A stretch of DNA of 64,000 nt, from the NCBI RefSeq assembly GCF_014645695.1, contig NZ_BMMF01000005.1, forward strand, positions 297,797 to 361,796, given 5' to 3'. Under the pieces are notes generated by a model, which was given only the letters and a program-made list of their open reading frames with translations, was not told the origin of the DNA and made no database searches. Positions 1 to 8,191 of this stretch are shown in pieces (the stretch's first letter is position 1; each line of letters starts with the position of its first letter). Source of the stretch: Salinarimonas ramus (GTDB lineage Bacteria > Pseudomonadota > Alphaproteobacteria > Rhizobiales > Beijerinckiaceae). A program made the position numbers and the translations under genes.

Positions 1-1
1 G

Positions 2-208
2 GCCCGCTTCGACCTCGCGCTCGCCCTCAACGCGCGCAACGAACGTGTGCGCGCCGCCGAGGCGCTGGTTGAAATCGTGCGCCGGGACCGTAGTTGGAAC
101 GAGGACGGGGCCCGCAAGCAGCTCGTCGAGTTCTTCGAGGCGTGGGGTCCCAAGGACGAGGCCACGATGGTGGGTCGGCGCAAGCTCTCCTCGGTCCTCT
201 TCCGCTGA
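2..208 (+). CDS. cnoX: CnoX/YbbN-like thioredoxin-fold co-chaperone, C-terminal end (5' partial)
   Basis: Only the last 68 residues are present; the gene enters from the left edge in frame 2 and stops at 206-208. The tail (ARFDLALALNAR, then ARKQLVEFFEAWGP and a final RRKLSSVLF) is the tetratricopeptide-like C-terminus seen in alphaproteobacterial YbbN/CnoX proteins, which pair a thioredoxin-like domain with TPRs and protect unfolded clients during oxidative stress. The thioredoxin domain lies outside the window, so its active-site state cannot be seen. It is followed on the same strand by the LON-domain and Trm112 genes, an order common in this class, which supports the call and suggests co-transcription. 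Confidence 0.75.
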   Translation, partial: ARFDLALALNARNERVRAAEALVEIVRRDRSWNEDGARKQLVEFFEAWGPKDEATMVGRRKLSSVLFR

Positions 209-290
209 TGATCGGCGGGAGCGGGCGGCGGCGGGGAGCGATGCGCCTCCGCCGGGCGAGGGTCGATCGCGAGCGCGGGAGTACGAGGTC

Positions 291-965
291 ATGGCGATGA
301 ACGCCACCTATCGCGGGCCGCAGGACTGCCCGGGCATCATCCCGGTCTTCCCCCTGCCCGGCGCGCTGCTGCTCCCGCGCGGGCAGATGCCGCTCAACAT
401 CTTCGAGCCGCGCTATCTCGCCATGGTGGACGACGCGCTGCGGACCGAGCGCATCATCGGCATGGTGCAGCCGGACGCCGACGCCGGCGCCGCCGGCGGC
501 CCGCCGAGCCTCTACGGCACGGGCTGCGCGGGACGCATCACGCAGCTCGCCGAGACCGGGGACGGGCGCTACCTCATCACGCTCACGGGCATCGCGCGCT
601 TCCGCGTGGCGTCCGAGCTCTCCGCCATGACCGCCTACCGCCAGGTGGAGGCGGACTTCGCGCCCTTCGCGCGCGATTTCGTCGCCCGCGCCGGCGAGGA
701 GGAGGTGGACCGAGAGGGCGTGCTCAAGGCGCTGCGCCAGTTCGTCGACGCCATGGAGGTCGAGGTCGATTGGCGGGGCGTCGAGCAGGCGCCCAACGAG
801 GCGCTCGTGAACGCGCTGTGCATGATGACGCCCTTCGGCGTGCGCGAGAAGCAGGCGCTGCTCGAGGCCGCCGACCTCAAGACCCGCGCCGACGTCCTCA
901 TCGCCCTCACCGAGATCGAGATCGCCCGCTCCGGCGACGACGACGGCGAGCCGACCCTGCAATGA
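291..965 (+). CDS. LON peptidase substrate-binding domain protein (Lon N-domain-like, no protease)
   Basis: Encodes 224 residues. The pattern [20 protein letters not shown] followed by NIFEPRY and MVDDAL is the start of the Lon N-terminal substrate-binding fold. Neither an AAA+ module nor the Ser-Lys protease domain is present, so this is a stand-alone N-domain protein of the type widespread in alphaproteobacteria; its partner is unknown. ATG 291 is chosen because GGGAG lies about nine bases upstream and the homologous region starts only a few residues later; a second ATG at 297 is possible. The open frame extends back to about 45, but that part overlaps the preceding gene and is low-complexity. 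The stop overlaps a possible ATG at 962 for the next gene (ATGA). Confidence 0.9.
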   Translation: MAMNATYRGPQDCPGIIPVFPLPGALLLPRGQMPLNIFEPRYLAMVDDALRTERIIGMVQPDADAGAAGGPPSLYGTGCAGRITQLAETGDGRYLITLTGIARFRVASELSAMTAYRQVEADFAPFARDFVARAGEEEVDREGVLKALRQFVDAMEVEVDWRGVEQAPNEALVNALCMMTPFGVREKQALLEAADLKTRADVLIALTEIEIARSGDDDGEPTLQ

Positions 966-1006
966 GCCCGCCCGCGGACGCGGCGGGTTCTTCGAGAGAC
1001 CACCCG

Positions 1007-1246
1007 ATGACCGACGAGACCACGCCCGAGAACCAGCCGAGCGGCACTCCCGCGGAGAGCGCGGCGGCCGATCCCATCGCCGTCGACCCGAAGCTCCTCG
1101 AGATCCTGGTCTGCCCGCTGACCAAGGGGCCGCTCGAATACGATCACGCGGCGCAGGAGCTGGTGTCGCGCCAGGCGAAGCTCGCCTACCCGATCCGCGA
1201 CGGCATCCCGATCATGCTGCCCGAGGAGGCGCGCTCGCTCGCCTGA
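1007..1246 (+). CDS. Trm112 family protein (UPF0434/YcaR-like)
   Basis: A 79-residue protein with the family core [16 protein letters not shown], then [18 protein letters not shown] near the C-terminus. Trm112-like proteins are small zinc-ribbon-related partners of methyltransferases in eukaryotes and archaea; the bacterial function is not established. Only one Cys (in LVCPLT) is visible instead of the paired zinc ligands, as is common in alphaproteobacterial members, so zinc binding is doubtful. Start choice is uncertain: ATG 1007 has a GAGAG about nine bases upstream, but an in-frame ATG at 962 overlaps the upstream stop as ATGA and would add 15 poorly conserved residues. Probably co-transcribed with the LON-domain gene. 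Confidence 0.85.
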   Translation: MTDETTPENQPSGTPAESAAADPIAVDPKLLEILVCPLTKGPLEYDHAAQELVSRQAKLAYPIRDGIPIMLPEEARSLA

Positions 1247-1253
1247 GCGCGAC

Positions 1254-1313
1254 GGCTTCGCGGGCGCCGGCTTCGCGGGCGCCGGCGAGACGCTTCGCCG
1301 GCTTTGCGTCTCG
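1254..1313 (+). repeat. 15-bp tandem duplication followed by a hairpin
   Basis: The unit GGCTTCGCGGGCGCC occurs twice head to tail at 1254-1268 and 1269-1283. It is followed by the inverted repeat CGAGACGC / GCGTCTCG (1286-1293 and 1306-1313, 12-base loop). The hairpin lies just after the Trm112 stop and could slow or end transcription, but there is no T-run after it. Confidence 0.5.
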
Positions 1314-1374
1314 TCAATGCGTCGGCTCTCCGGACATGGCATTCTCGTCGCAAAACACGACGAGGAGACGCCCC

Positions 1375-1668
1375 ATGATCAGCCTCATCGACGCCATCGG
1401 CCTCTCGGACCTCACCGAGGAGGAGATCGCCGCCCTCGCGGAGCACGAGCACGTGCCCGAGATCGTCGCCGCGACGCTCGGCGCCTATCTGCTCCACGAG
1501 GCGCACGGTGCGGAGCGCATCCGCGACATGATGCTCGACGACCTGCGCGCCGCGATCCGCCGCCGGGACCTCGATCACGCCCGCCGGCTCAACGGCGCGC
1601 TGCGCCACTTCCTCTCGGAGCATCCGGAGGCGGCGCTCCACCCGCCGTACGCGGGCCGAGGGGCGTGA
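1375..1668 (+). CDS. Conserved small protein of unknown function
   Basis: A 97-residue, probably cytosolic and helical protein (ISLIDAIGLSDLTEEEIAALAEHEHVPE at the N-terminus, then LGAYLLHEAHGAERIRDMMLDD). It has no signal peptide or membrane segment. The spacing of acidic and hydrophobic residues looks like a real folded helical protein, and the codon use matches the neighbours. Start ATG 1375 is preceded by GAGGAGACG at good spacing; an upstream in-frame ATG at 1336 has no such site. It sits between the Trm112 gene and the convergent GH5 gene, whose stop is only ten bases away. I do not recognise a function. Confidence 0.75.
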   Translation: MISLIDAIGLSDLTEEEIAALAEHEHVPEIVAATLGAYLLHEAHGAERIRDMMLDDLRAAIRRRDLDHARRLNGALRHFLSEHPEAALHPPYAGRGA

Positions 1669-1678
1669 GGCTGCGGCG

Positions 1679-2821
1679 TCAGGCGAGGAGCGCGTCGAGG
1701 GTGTCGGGATCGAGCCGATCGCCGCTCTGCGTGCGCTCCGCGAGGCCGAAGCCGTCCGCGTAGTCCCAATGCGCCCAGCCGATGCCGGCCGCTTCCGCGC
1801 CGCGGCGCACGGCCGCGAGCCAGGCTGCGCGGTCGCGCGGATGCGCGTGCCAGCGCAGGACGCCGAACTCGTTGACGATCACCCGCCGCCCCGTCCGGTG
1901 CGACCAGGCGCCCGCGCGCGCGAAATCCGCCGCGATGCGCTCGGCGTCCCACGGGTCGGCATAGGCCTCGCGCACGATGTCCGCCGCCTCGTCCCGGCCC
2001 GCGCGCCTCGAGGCGTCGACGAACCCGTCGAGGCGGGCGTCCTCGGGGCCGGCGGGGAAGGGGAGCCCGCGCAGATGCGCGAGCGGATCCCCGTCGCCGT
2101 TCCAGTCCGCGCCCTGATGGGTGAAGGCCATCGGGTCGTAGTAATGCACGGCGTAGACGACGTTCGGGTCGTCGAGGGGCGGCGTCTCCTCCAGCGCCTC
2201 GATGCGCTGATAGAGGTGCGGCGGATAGACGAGCGTGTGGGCGGGAGCCCGCGCGCGCACGGCTGCCGCGAGGCGCGGCGCCTGGGCGAGCCATATCTCC
2301 GCCGAGACGACCGGCTCGTTGAGGATCTCCAGCGCGACCTCGGCGGGCGGCAGGTCGGCGAGGAAGGGGATCAGCGCGTCCCAGGCGGCGATCGCGGCCG
2401 CGAGCCCCTCCTCCCGGCGCGCCTCGTGCAGGGCGTTGAAGGCGCCCGTGTCCGGGTGGAGGTCGACGGAGACGACGCATCCCGCGGCGCGCAGCCGGTT
2501 CACGGCGTCCCGGACGGCGAGGATCGTCGCGGCCGCCGTGGCTCCGTCGGCGAAATCGGGCCCGACGCGCTCCAGCGGGACGGGCAGGCGCATATGCGTG
2601 ATGCCGAGCCGGACCAGCGTCGCCAGCGCATCCGTCTCGGGCAGCCCGGCATCGAGCCAGCCGGGCAGATTCACGCCGCGCGCGAGGCGCGAGACGTCGA
2701 TGGCGAGATCGTCGTCTCCGGCGAAGGCGTCGGTCCCGGCGAGCCCGGGCCGTGCGGCCATTGCGGACGCCACGGATCCCGCGGCCACGCCGGCGAGGAG
2801 GCGACGACGCGAGAGGCTCAT
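1679..2821 (-). CDS. Secreted glycoside hydrolase family 5 (cellulase-like), Tat signal
   Basis: Encodes 380 residues. The N-terminus SRRRLLAG followed by a hydrophobic stretch and an AxA-type end near residue 22 is a twin-arginine signal, so the enzyme is probably exported folded. The GH5 signatures are the acid/base Glu169 in LEILNEP and the nucleophile Glu318 in VIVNEFG, with HMRLPV and VHYYDP between as in the (beta/alpha)8 fold. It is the last gene of the minus-strand polysaccharide run and its start overlaps the stop of the WecG-type gene by four bases (ATGA), so it is translationally coupled to polymer synthesis. It may trim or release the polymer made by this locus; the substrate linkage cannot be read from sequence. 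Confidence 0.93.
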   Translation of the reverse strand: MSLSRRRLLAGVAAGSVASAMAARPGLAGTDAFAGDDDLAIDVSRLARGVNLPGWLDAGLPETDALATLVRLGITHMRLPVPLERVGPDFADGATAAATILAVRDAVNRLRAAGCVVSVDLHPDTGAFNALHEARREEGLAAAIAAWDALIPFLADLPPAEVALEILNEPVVSAEIWLAQAPRLAAAVRARAPAHTLVYPPHLYQRIEALEETPPLDDPNVVYAVHYYDPMAFTHQGADWNGDGDPLAHLRGLPFPAGPEDARLDGFVDASRRAGRDEAADIVREAYADPWDAERIAADFARAGAWSHRTGRRVIVNEFGVLRWHAHPRDRAAWLAAVRRGAEAAGIGWAHWDYADGFGLAERTQSGDRLDPDTLDALLA

Positions 2822-3702
2822 GGACGCGCGACCTCGATCTCGCGTGCCGTCGCCGCGTGGCCGAGCGGCTCGCGGCGGGTGCGGGTGGCGAGGAGCCAGG
2901 CGGCGTGGGGGTTCGTCGCGAGATAGCGCGCGCCGAGCCGCCGCGGCTCGAGCGCGAGGCGCCAGAGCCATTCGAGGCCCGCGCGCTGCAGCGGCATGGG
3001 CGCACGCGCCCGGCGCTTCGAGAGGAAGTCGAAGAGCCCGCCCGACGTCTTCACCGCGCCCACGCCCCGCAGGGCGTCCGCGTAGCGCAGCGCGAAGCGC
3101 TGCTCGCGGGGAAAGCCCATGGCGAGCCACAGCACGTCGGGGCGCAAGCGCGCGATCTCCGCGACGCGTTCGTCGGCCGCCGCGCCCTCCACGTAGCCGT
3201 GATGGGTGCCGACGAGCCGCAGGTCCGGGTAGAGCCGGCGCACCTCCCGCTCGGCGGCGGCGAGGCTCTCGGGATCGGCGCCCAGCATGTAGAAGGTCCG
3301 CCCCTGCGCCTGCGCCCGCGTCGCGACGTCGTGGAAGAGGTCCGTCGTCGCCACCCGCTCCGGCAGGGGCGCCCGGCACAGGAGCCGCGAGGCGAAGACG
3401 AGCGGCATCCCGTCGGCGTGGATCTCGTCGAAGTCGAGAACGAGCCGGCGCAGCTCCGGGTCCGAGGCGACGAGGGAGAGCACCTGCCCGTTGGCCGAGG
3501 TGGACAGGAAGGGCCGTGCGTTCGCCGCCTGCCGCGACGCCGCCTGCGCGAGCAGGATGTCGGCGGCGGCGTTCCGGTCGACGACGCGCAGCGGCAGGCC
3601 GCCGACGAGGGAGGCGTCGGCCCGGCGCGGGGCGGTCACGGGCGGGGCGGTCTCCCGGACGACGGGCGGCAGGGCGGGATGGGTGGGGTCGAAGCCGGTC
3701 AT
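2818..3702 (-). CDS. WecG/TagA/CpsF family glycosyltransferase (GT26)
   Basis: Encodes 294 residues. The family features are visible in order: STSANGQVLSLVASDPELRR, the IHADGMPLVFASRLL block containing the conserved ADG, MLGADPESL, LWLAMGFPREQ, and GAVKTSGGLFDFLS followed by GLEWLWRLALEPRRL. These enzymes add ManNAc-type sugars to lipid-linked intermediates at the cytoplasmic face of the membrane. Start ATG 3702 overlaps the stop of the sugar transferase gene by four bases, and its own stop overlaps the GH5 start by four bases, so the three genes form a tight block. It is the likely second-step transferase on the primed undecaprenyl carrier. Confidence 0.93.
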   Translation of the reverse strand: MTGFDPTHPALPPVVRETAPPVTAPRRADASLVGGLPLRVVDRNAAADILLAQAASRQAANARPFLSTSANGQVLSLVASDPELRRLVLDFDEIHADGMPLVFASRLLCRAPLPERVATTDLFHDVATRAQAQGRTFYMLGADPESLAAAEREVRRLYPDLRLVGTHHGYVEGAAADERVAEIARLRPDVLWLAMGFPREQRFALRYADALRGVGAVKTSGGLFDFLSKRRARAPMPLQRAGLEWLWRLALEPRRLGARYLATNPHAAWLLATRTRREPLGHAATAREIEVARP

Positions 3703-5207
3703 CGCGCGTTCCTGTAGGCACGGGGGGAGACGAGGGTGAGGATCATGATCTGGAGATCGAGATACAGGCTCCAGTTGTCTATGTAGTAGAGGTCGTGGGC
3801 GAGCCGCCGGCGGATGTCGTCCTCGGAGCGGATCTCGCCGCGGCAGCCGTTCACCTGGGCCCAGCCGGTGATTCCGGGCTTCACGCGGTGGCGATAGACG
3901 TAGCTCGTCGCCTCGCGCATGAAGGACTGGTCGTGGGTCATGGCGTGGGGGCGCGGTCCGACGAGGGACATGTCGCCGACGAGCACGTTCCAGAGTTGCG
4001 GCAGCTCGTCGATGTTCCAGCGCCGCAGCACGCGCCCGATCTTCGTCACGCGCGGGTCGTTCCGCTCCGCCTGGCGCACCACGCGTCCGTCCTCGAGCGT
4101 GGTCATGGTGCGGAACTTGAGGATGCGGAACGGCGCCAGGTTGAGGCCGTAGCGACGCTGCCGGAACAGGATCGGGCCGGGCCCGTCGAGGCGGATCGCG
4201 AGGGCGACGAGGGCGAGGAGGGGCGCGAGCAGGACGAGCGCCGTCCCCGCCAGCGCGACGTCGAGGAGGCGCTTCGACACGCGCTCGCTCAGCGTCAGCG
4301 GCGGGCGGATGAGGCGAAGCGAGCGGTCCTCCAGCCGCGTTCCGGCGACCTGCGGCACCTCGGCGAGGACGTCCTCGAAGGAAACGTAGACCTCGCAGGG
4401 GATGGCCCGCAGCGCTTCCACCGTGCGCGCCAGGATGCCCGGGCGCACGCGGCCGAGCGCAATGACGATCTCCTCCGGGCGCGTGAGCCGCGCCAGCGAC
4501 ACGGCGAAGGCGAGATCCTCCTCCAGCGTCGCTGCCGGCGGCGTCTCGCCCTCGGCGGCGGGACCGGTCTCGACGTCGCGCAGCTGCAGGACGGCGGCGA
4601 CGCGGCGGCCGTGGGCGTCGCGGCCGATGGCCTTCTCGACGCCCCGCACGGCTTCCTCGACGCCGACGACGAGCACGGTGGAATCGAGCATGCGGCGGCT
4701 CGTCGCGTAGTCCTGGAGGACGGAGACGAGCGCACGCCGCACGGGCAGGAGCAGGAAGGGCCCGCCGATCGCGACCAGGCCGAGCGCCCCGCGCGAGAGC
4801 GCCTCCGCGTCCTTCTGCAGGAAAGCGAGGACGATGAAGGCGACGACCGTGATCTCCCACACGGCGAAGACGTGGCCGATGCTCTCGCGGGCGTGCGGGC
4901 CCGGGCGATAGCCGCGAAGCGCCGTGACGATCGCGACGAAGCTCACCGCGAAGACGACGGCGCGCCGTCCCGCGTTCACCTCGTCGGGCGATACGCCGAG
5001 CACCACGAGGTGGTAGAGCGCCTCCGCCGCGTAGACGATCGAGTAGGTGGCGAGGAGGTCCCACAGAGCGAGCAGGCTCGACAGCGCGAGCCGTGCACGG
5101 AACCGGTCTCGCGCCGGGAAGAGCGAGGACAGGCGCACCGTCCGCTCGGGGGGACTCATGGCGCTCGCCGTGAGGTGCGGCGGCGCCGTTGTCTCGGAAT
5201 GATCCAT
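3699..5207 (-). CDS. Polyprenyl-phosphate sugar phosphotransferase (priming glycosyltransferase, WbaP/ExoY-like)
   Basis: Encodes 502 residues. The N-terminal third holds about four hydrophobic segments, followed by a nucleotide-binding-like region around VLVVGVEEAV, a further membrane hairpin (residues about 310-335) and the catalytic domain. The catalytic domain has FRQRRYGLNLAPFRILKFRTM, DELPQLWNVLVGDMSLVGPRP and PGITGWAQV, the standard signatures for transfer of a sugar-1-phosphate to undecaprenyl phosphate. ATG 5207 is preferred because GGAG sits eight bases upstream; a GTG at 5225 would add six residues. This should be the first committed step of the polymer made by the locus. Confidence 0.95.
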   Translation of the reverse strand: MDHSETTAPPHLTASAMSPPERTVRLSSLFPARDRFRARLALSSLLALWDLLATYSIVYAAEALYHLVVLGVSPDEVNAGRRAVVFAVSFVAIVTALRGYRPGPHARESIGHVFAVWEITVVAFIVLAFLQKDAEALSRGALGLVAIGGPFLLLPVRRALVSVLQDYATSRRMLDSTVLVVGVEEAVRGVEKAIGRDAHGRRVAAVLQLRDVETGPAAEGETPPAATLEEDLAFAVSLARLTRPEEIVIALGRVRPGILARTVEALRAIPCEVYVSFEDVLAEVPQVAGTRLEDRSLRLIRPPLTLSERVSKRLLDVALAGTALVLLAPLLALVALAIRLDGPGPILFRQRRYGLNLAPFRILKFRTMTTLEDGRVVRQAERNDPRVTKIGRVLRRWNIDELPQLWNVLVGDMSLVGPRPHAMTHDQSFMREATSYVYRHRVKPGITGWAQVNGCRGEIRSEDDIRRRLAHDLYYIDNWSLYLDLQIMILTLVSPRAYRNAR

Positions 5208-5297
5208 CGCGTCCAGCTCCGACACGCCTTTCGCTACGGAAGGGACCGTGCGAGGGGCGTGCGGATCAGGACAGCAAGCGCGATGCCGACAATTCGA

Positions 5298-6977
5298 CTA
5301 AACTGCGCGTCGATTGCGAGCGATCGCCTCGGCCGAGCGGGGGTCGGTGGTATCCGGGTCGTCGATGCGCGCCGCGCTCCCGGCGTGCGCCACGGCGCGT
5401 CCCTCCGGATCGAGGACGAGGAGGCCGGCCCGGCCGGTCTCCTCCGCCGAGGGCTCGAGCGCGTCGCTGCGCCAGTCGCTCGGGGCCATGACGACGATCG
5501 TGTCGAAGGAGGCGCGTGCCAGCGCCAGGAGGCAGGCCGCCTCTTCGGTCCGCCAGGGGTCGCAGGCGGGATCGACGAGGTAGCGCAGGCGCACGGCGGC
5601 GATGAAGCCGTCCTCGTCGAGGGGCAGCACCGGGCTCACGGTGAGCGCCCGGGCGGGCTCGCCGGAAGCTTCCTCGAACAGGTAGGCGTCGGGCGTCGCG
5701 TCGACGAGGAGGACGCGCCGCTCGAGATCGGCGAGGGCGACGGCGAGGAGCGGCCCGAGCGAGCGCTCGCCGGCCTCGTCGCCCAGCGCGACGACGCGGT
5801 CGATGTCGTGCGCGACGATCGCCTCGGCGGTGCGGGTGAGGAGGGCCTCCAGCGCCTGGGGGGAGAGGCCGGGATCGGATTCATCCTCGGAGGTCTCCGG
5901 CTCCTCGGGCTCGGGCTCGGGCTCGGAGCTCTCGGCGTGGAGGAGCGCGCGCTCGTCGGCTTGCGCCTGCTCCGCCGGCACGCCGGATGCGACCGCGGGG
6001 CTCGCCGCGGGCGCGCGCGCCTCGGTCGATTCGTCCGCCGGGCGTCGGCGCGTGCCCGCGGGCGCGCTGGCCATGCCGGCGAGGAGGAAGGCGAGGCTGC
6101 CGGCGAGCGCGCCGAGGCCCGCGGCCTGGGGCATGGTCGCGGCGGGATAGGCGAGAGCGGTGCCGAGGTGGCGGGGCGCCGAGCGCGCGGCGAGGGGGAT
6201 CTCCGCCGGCGAGGTCCCGGCGGGCATCGGATCGGAGGGCGCGACACCATCGCCCTCGGACGGAGCCCGCACCGCGCTCGCCGCCTCGATCGCCGCGAGC
6301 GCGGCCTGCGCGCGCTCCTGCGTCGCGCGTGCCTGCGCGAGGCCGGTCTCGGCGGCGTCGACGAGCTGGCGTCCCACGAGCTCCCGCCGGCGCGCCACTT
6401 CGATATAGGCCGGGTGCCGCGGGCCGAGATCCGCCTCGACGTCGGCGAAGCGCATGTCGATCTCGCGGAAGGCGGAGGCGAGGGCGCCGAGCGGCTCGGG
6501 CAGGTCGGGCGCGGAGGCGAGGGCGCGGGCGTCCCCGCGCCCATCGAGCGCCGCGATCGTGATCTCGGCCGAGGCGAGCTCCGCGCGCAGCCGCGCGCTC
6601 TCCGTGGAAAAGGACGGAAGCGAGCCCGTCGTCGCCGGCACGGGGGCGGCAGCGTGCGGGTCGAGTGGACCGATGCTCGACGATGCGCTCCCCGAGGCGA
6701 CGGCGAGGGCGGCGGCGGCGCCCAGAGCCGTCGCCGCGTCCGCGCTCGGGCCCCGCGCCTCGACGAGGAGGAGTCCGGTGCGCGGATCGCCCGCGAGGCG
6801 CACGCCTTGCGGCAGCGCGCTCGCCGGGGGAAGCGTCTGCGCGTGGGGCGCGACGAGGTAGGACGCCTGCCAGGGCTCGCCGAGCCACAGGCGCAGGCCC
6901 GTATGCGCCGAGACGCCGGCGAGCGCCCCGACGGCGCCGCCCGCGATGGCCAGTACGAACGCCCGTGCGCCCCGCAT
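5298..6977 (-). CDS. Divergent chain-length determinant / degenerate Wzc-like protein
   Basis: Encodes 559 residues. A short N-terminal hydrophobic segment is followed by a helical, probably coiled-coil periplasmic region containing DLGPRHPAYIEVARRREL, the polysaccharide co-polymerase signature also seen as YGPDHPALRQAQAR in the Wzc at 14099. A second hydrophobic segment lies at about residues 282-303, then an acidic Pro/Glu-rich linker and a C-terminal domain (RVVALGDEAGERSLGPLLAVALADLERRVLLVDATPD) with the layout of a BY-kinase ATPase. That domain has no GxxGxGKS/T loop, so ATP hydrolysis is unlikely. A perfect TTAA-N7-TTAA box lies 59-73 bases upstream of the start. It may partner the intact Wzc encoded divergently. 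Confidence 0.75.
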   Translation of the reverse strand: MRGARAFVLAIAGGAVGALAGVSAHTGLRLWLGEPWQASYLVAPHAQTLPPASALPQGVRLAGDPRTGLLLVEARGPSADAATALGAAAALAVASGSASSSIGPLDPHAAAPVPATTGSLPSFSTESARLRAELASAEITIAALDGRGDARALASAPDLPEPLGALASAFREIDMRFADVEADLGPRHPAYIEVARRRELVGRQLVDAAETGLAQARATQERAQAALAAIEAASAVRAPSEGDGVAPSDPMPAGTSPAEIPLAARSAPRHLGTALAYPAATMPQAAGLGALAGSLAFLLAGMASAPAGTRRRPADESTEARAPAASPAVASGVPAEQAQADERALLHAESSEPEPEPEEPETSEDESDPGLSPQALEALLTRTAEAIVAHDIDRVVALGDEAGERSLGPLLAVALADLERRVLLVDATPDAYLFEEASGEPARALTVSPVLPLDEDGFIAAVRLRYLVDPACDPWRTEEAACLLALARASFDTIVVMAPSDWRSDALEPSAEETGRAGLLVLDPEGRAVAHAGSAARIDDPDTTDPRSAEAIARNRRAV

Positions 6978-7035
6978 CCCGATCCCGCTCCCGACCGCGT
7001 CATCCGTCGGCAGGGCGCAGTGTGTCGCGCTCCGA

Positions 7036-7050
7036 TTAAGGAACGCTTAA
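7036..7050 (-). promoter_or_regulatory. Perfect CtrA-type box (TTAA-N7-TTAA)
   Basis: TTAA (7036-7039), seven bases (GGAACGC), TTAA (7047-7050) matches the CtrA full-site consensus exactly. It lies in the 89-bp gap upstream of the degenerate Wzc-like gene, 59-73 bases before its ATG at 6977. The motif is seen directly; CtrA control is inferred. Confidence 0.6.
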
Positions 7051-7066
7051 GCATGATTTCGCCCGT

Positions 7067-8191
7067 TCAGGACGCGTCGCGGACGATCGACGGGGCGGCG
7101 GCGCGACGGGCGCCGGGCGCCACCGCTAGCCGGCGCAGGGCCGCGCGCAGCCGTGCGCTGCGCGCGGCCCCGTGGATGACGAGGCCCGCCGGGCCGGCAT
7201 GGGCGTCCACGATGGCGAGGGGATGTGCGATCGCGCCGAAGCGTGTCTTGTATGCCTCGTCCCCCGCCGCGAGGTCGAGCACGCGGTCGCCGGAGGCGAT
7301 GCAATGCCCGACGATCTCGTCGAAGAGCGTGTTGCCGAAGGAGAGCGCCTGGTCCGCGTCCGGCGTGATGCCACGCAGCAGGAGGCAGGTCACGCCCCCC
7401 GACACGATGCAGTAGTCGACGGCGACGATGCGCTCGCCGTGGCGCAGCGCGTAGATCCGCACGAAGCCGTCCTCGACGCCGCGCCGGGCGACCTCGCGAT
7501 AGAAGGCGTGGCCGTCCTGGCGCTGGAGCGCGTCGTCGCTCGCGGGAAAGCGCACCGCCCGAAAGGCGAGGAGGCGCTCCAGGGCCGCGTCGACGCCCGC
7601 CCGGTCGACGACTTCGAGCGCGAGCGGCGCGATGGCCTCCGCCTGCCGGCGCCGGCGCTTGAGCGCCTGGCGCGTGGAGCGCGAGAGGCTCTCGCGCCAT
7701 TGCGCATGTGTCCGGGGGAGAGCGATCGCGTGCGCCGCGTGCGGGGCGGGGGAGGTTCGCGCACCGATCAGGTGCGCCACGTCGTCCGCGCCGTCGCGTA
7801 CGCGGGCGAGGCGCAGGAGCGCCGGCCGGCCGACCGCGCGGGCGATCGCCAGGCGGATACCGGGATCGGCGGCGAGACGGACGATCTCCGCCGGCTCGGC
7901 GATGGGGCCGGTATAGTCGCTCACCCCGAAATCGGCGGACTGGACGAGCTCGACGCCGAGACGGCTGCGACGGAAGAGCGGCAGGACGAGCGCGAGGCGC
8001 CCCGTCCCGCGCTCCTCCACGACGAGGAAGCGCACGACACCGCCCCGCGAGGCGGGGAAGATGCGGGCGAGCGCCGCGAGCCAGGTCGGGTGGCCGAAGC
8101 AGGGCTCCCCCGCTCGGCGGAAGAGGTCGCGGTAGGCCGCGCCGTCGAGATCGATCTCGGAGCGCAGGGCGACGTCGAAAATCTCATGCAT
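7067..8191 (-). CDS. GNAT / FemAB-like acyltransferase (BioF2-like, cellulose-biosynthesis CelD type)
   Basis: Encodes 374 residues from ATG 8191 (GTG 8212 would add seven). The N-terminal half contains PTWLAALARIFP, LVLPLFRRSRLGVELVQSA and a DFGVSDYTGP segment. The C-terminal half contains a Lys/Arg-rich helix LSRSTRQALKRRRRQ, then FVRIYALRHGERIVAVDYCI and LDLAAGDEAYKTRFGA. This is the pattern of the GNAT-fold proteins often found in exopolysaccharide clusters and thought to acylate sugars or lipid-linked intermediates. The start overlaps the preceding gene's stop by eight bases, so it belongs to the same operon. The donor and acceptor are unknown. Confidence 0.85.
   Translation of the reverse strand: MHEIFDVALRSEIDLDGAAYRDLFRRAGEPCFGHPTWLAALARIFPASRGGVVRFLVVEERGTGRLALVLPLFRRSRLGVELVQSADFGVSDYTGPIAEPAEIVRLAADPGIRLAIARAVGRPALLRLARVRDGADDVAHLIGARTSPAPHAAHAIALPRTHAQWRESLSRSTRQALKRRRRQAEAIAPLALEVVDRAGVDAALERLLAFRAVRFPASDDALQRQDGHAFYREVARRGVEDGFVRIYALRHGERIVAVDYCIVSGGVTCLLLRGITPDADQALSFGNTLFDEIVGHCIASGDRVLDLAAGDEAYKTRFGAIAHPLAIVDAHAGPAGLVIHGAARSARLRAALRRLAVAPGARRAAAPSIVRDAS

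Noticed and set aside
2235-7415. A very long open frame on the plus strand over the polysaccharide genes
   Set aside because: It is Arg/Ala/Pro-rich without any domain, and lies antisense to five well-recognised genes; a result of the high GC content.
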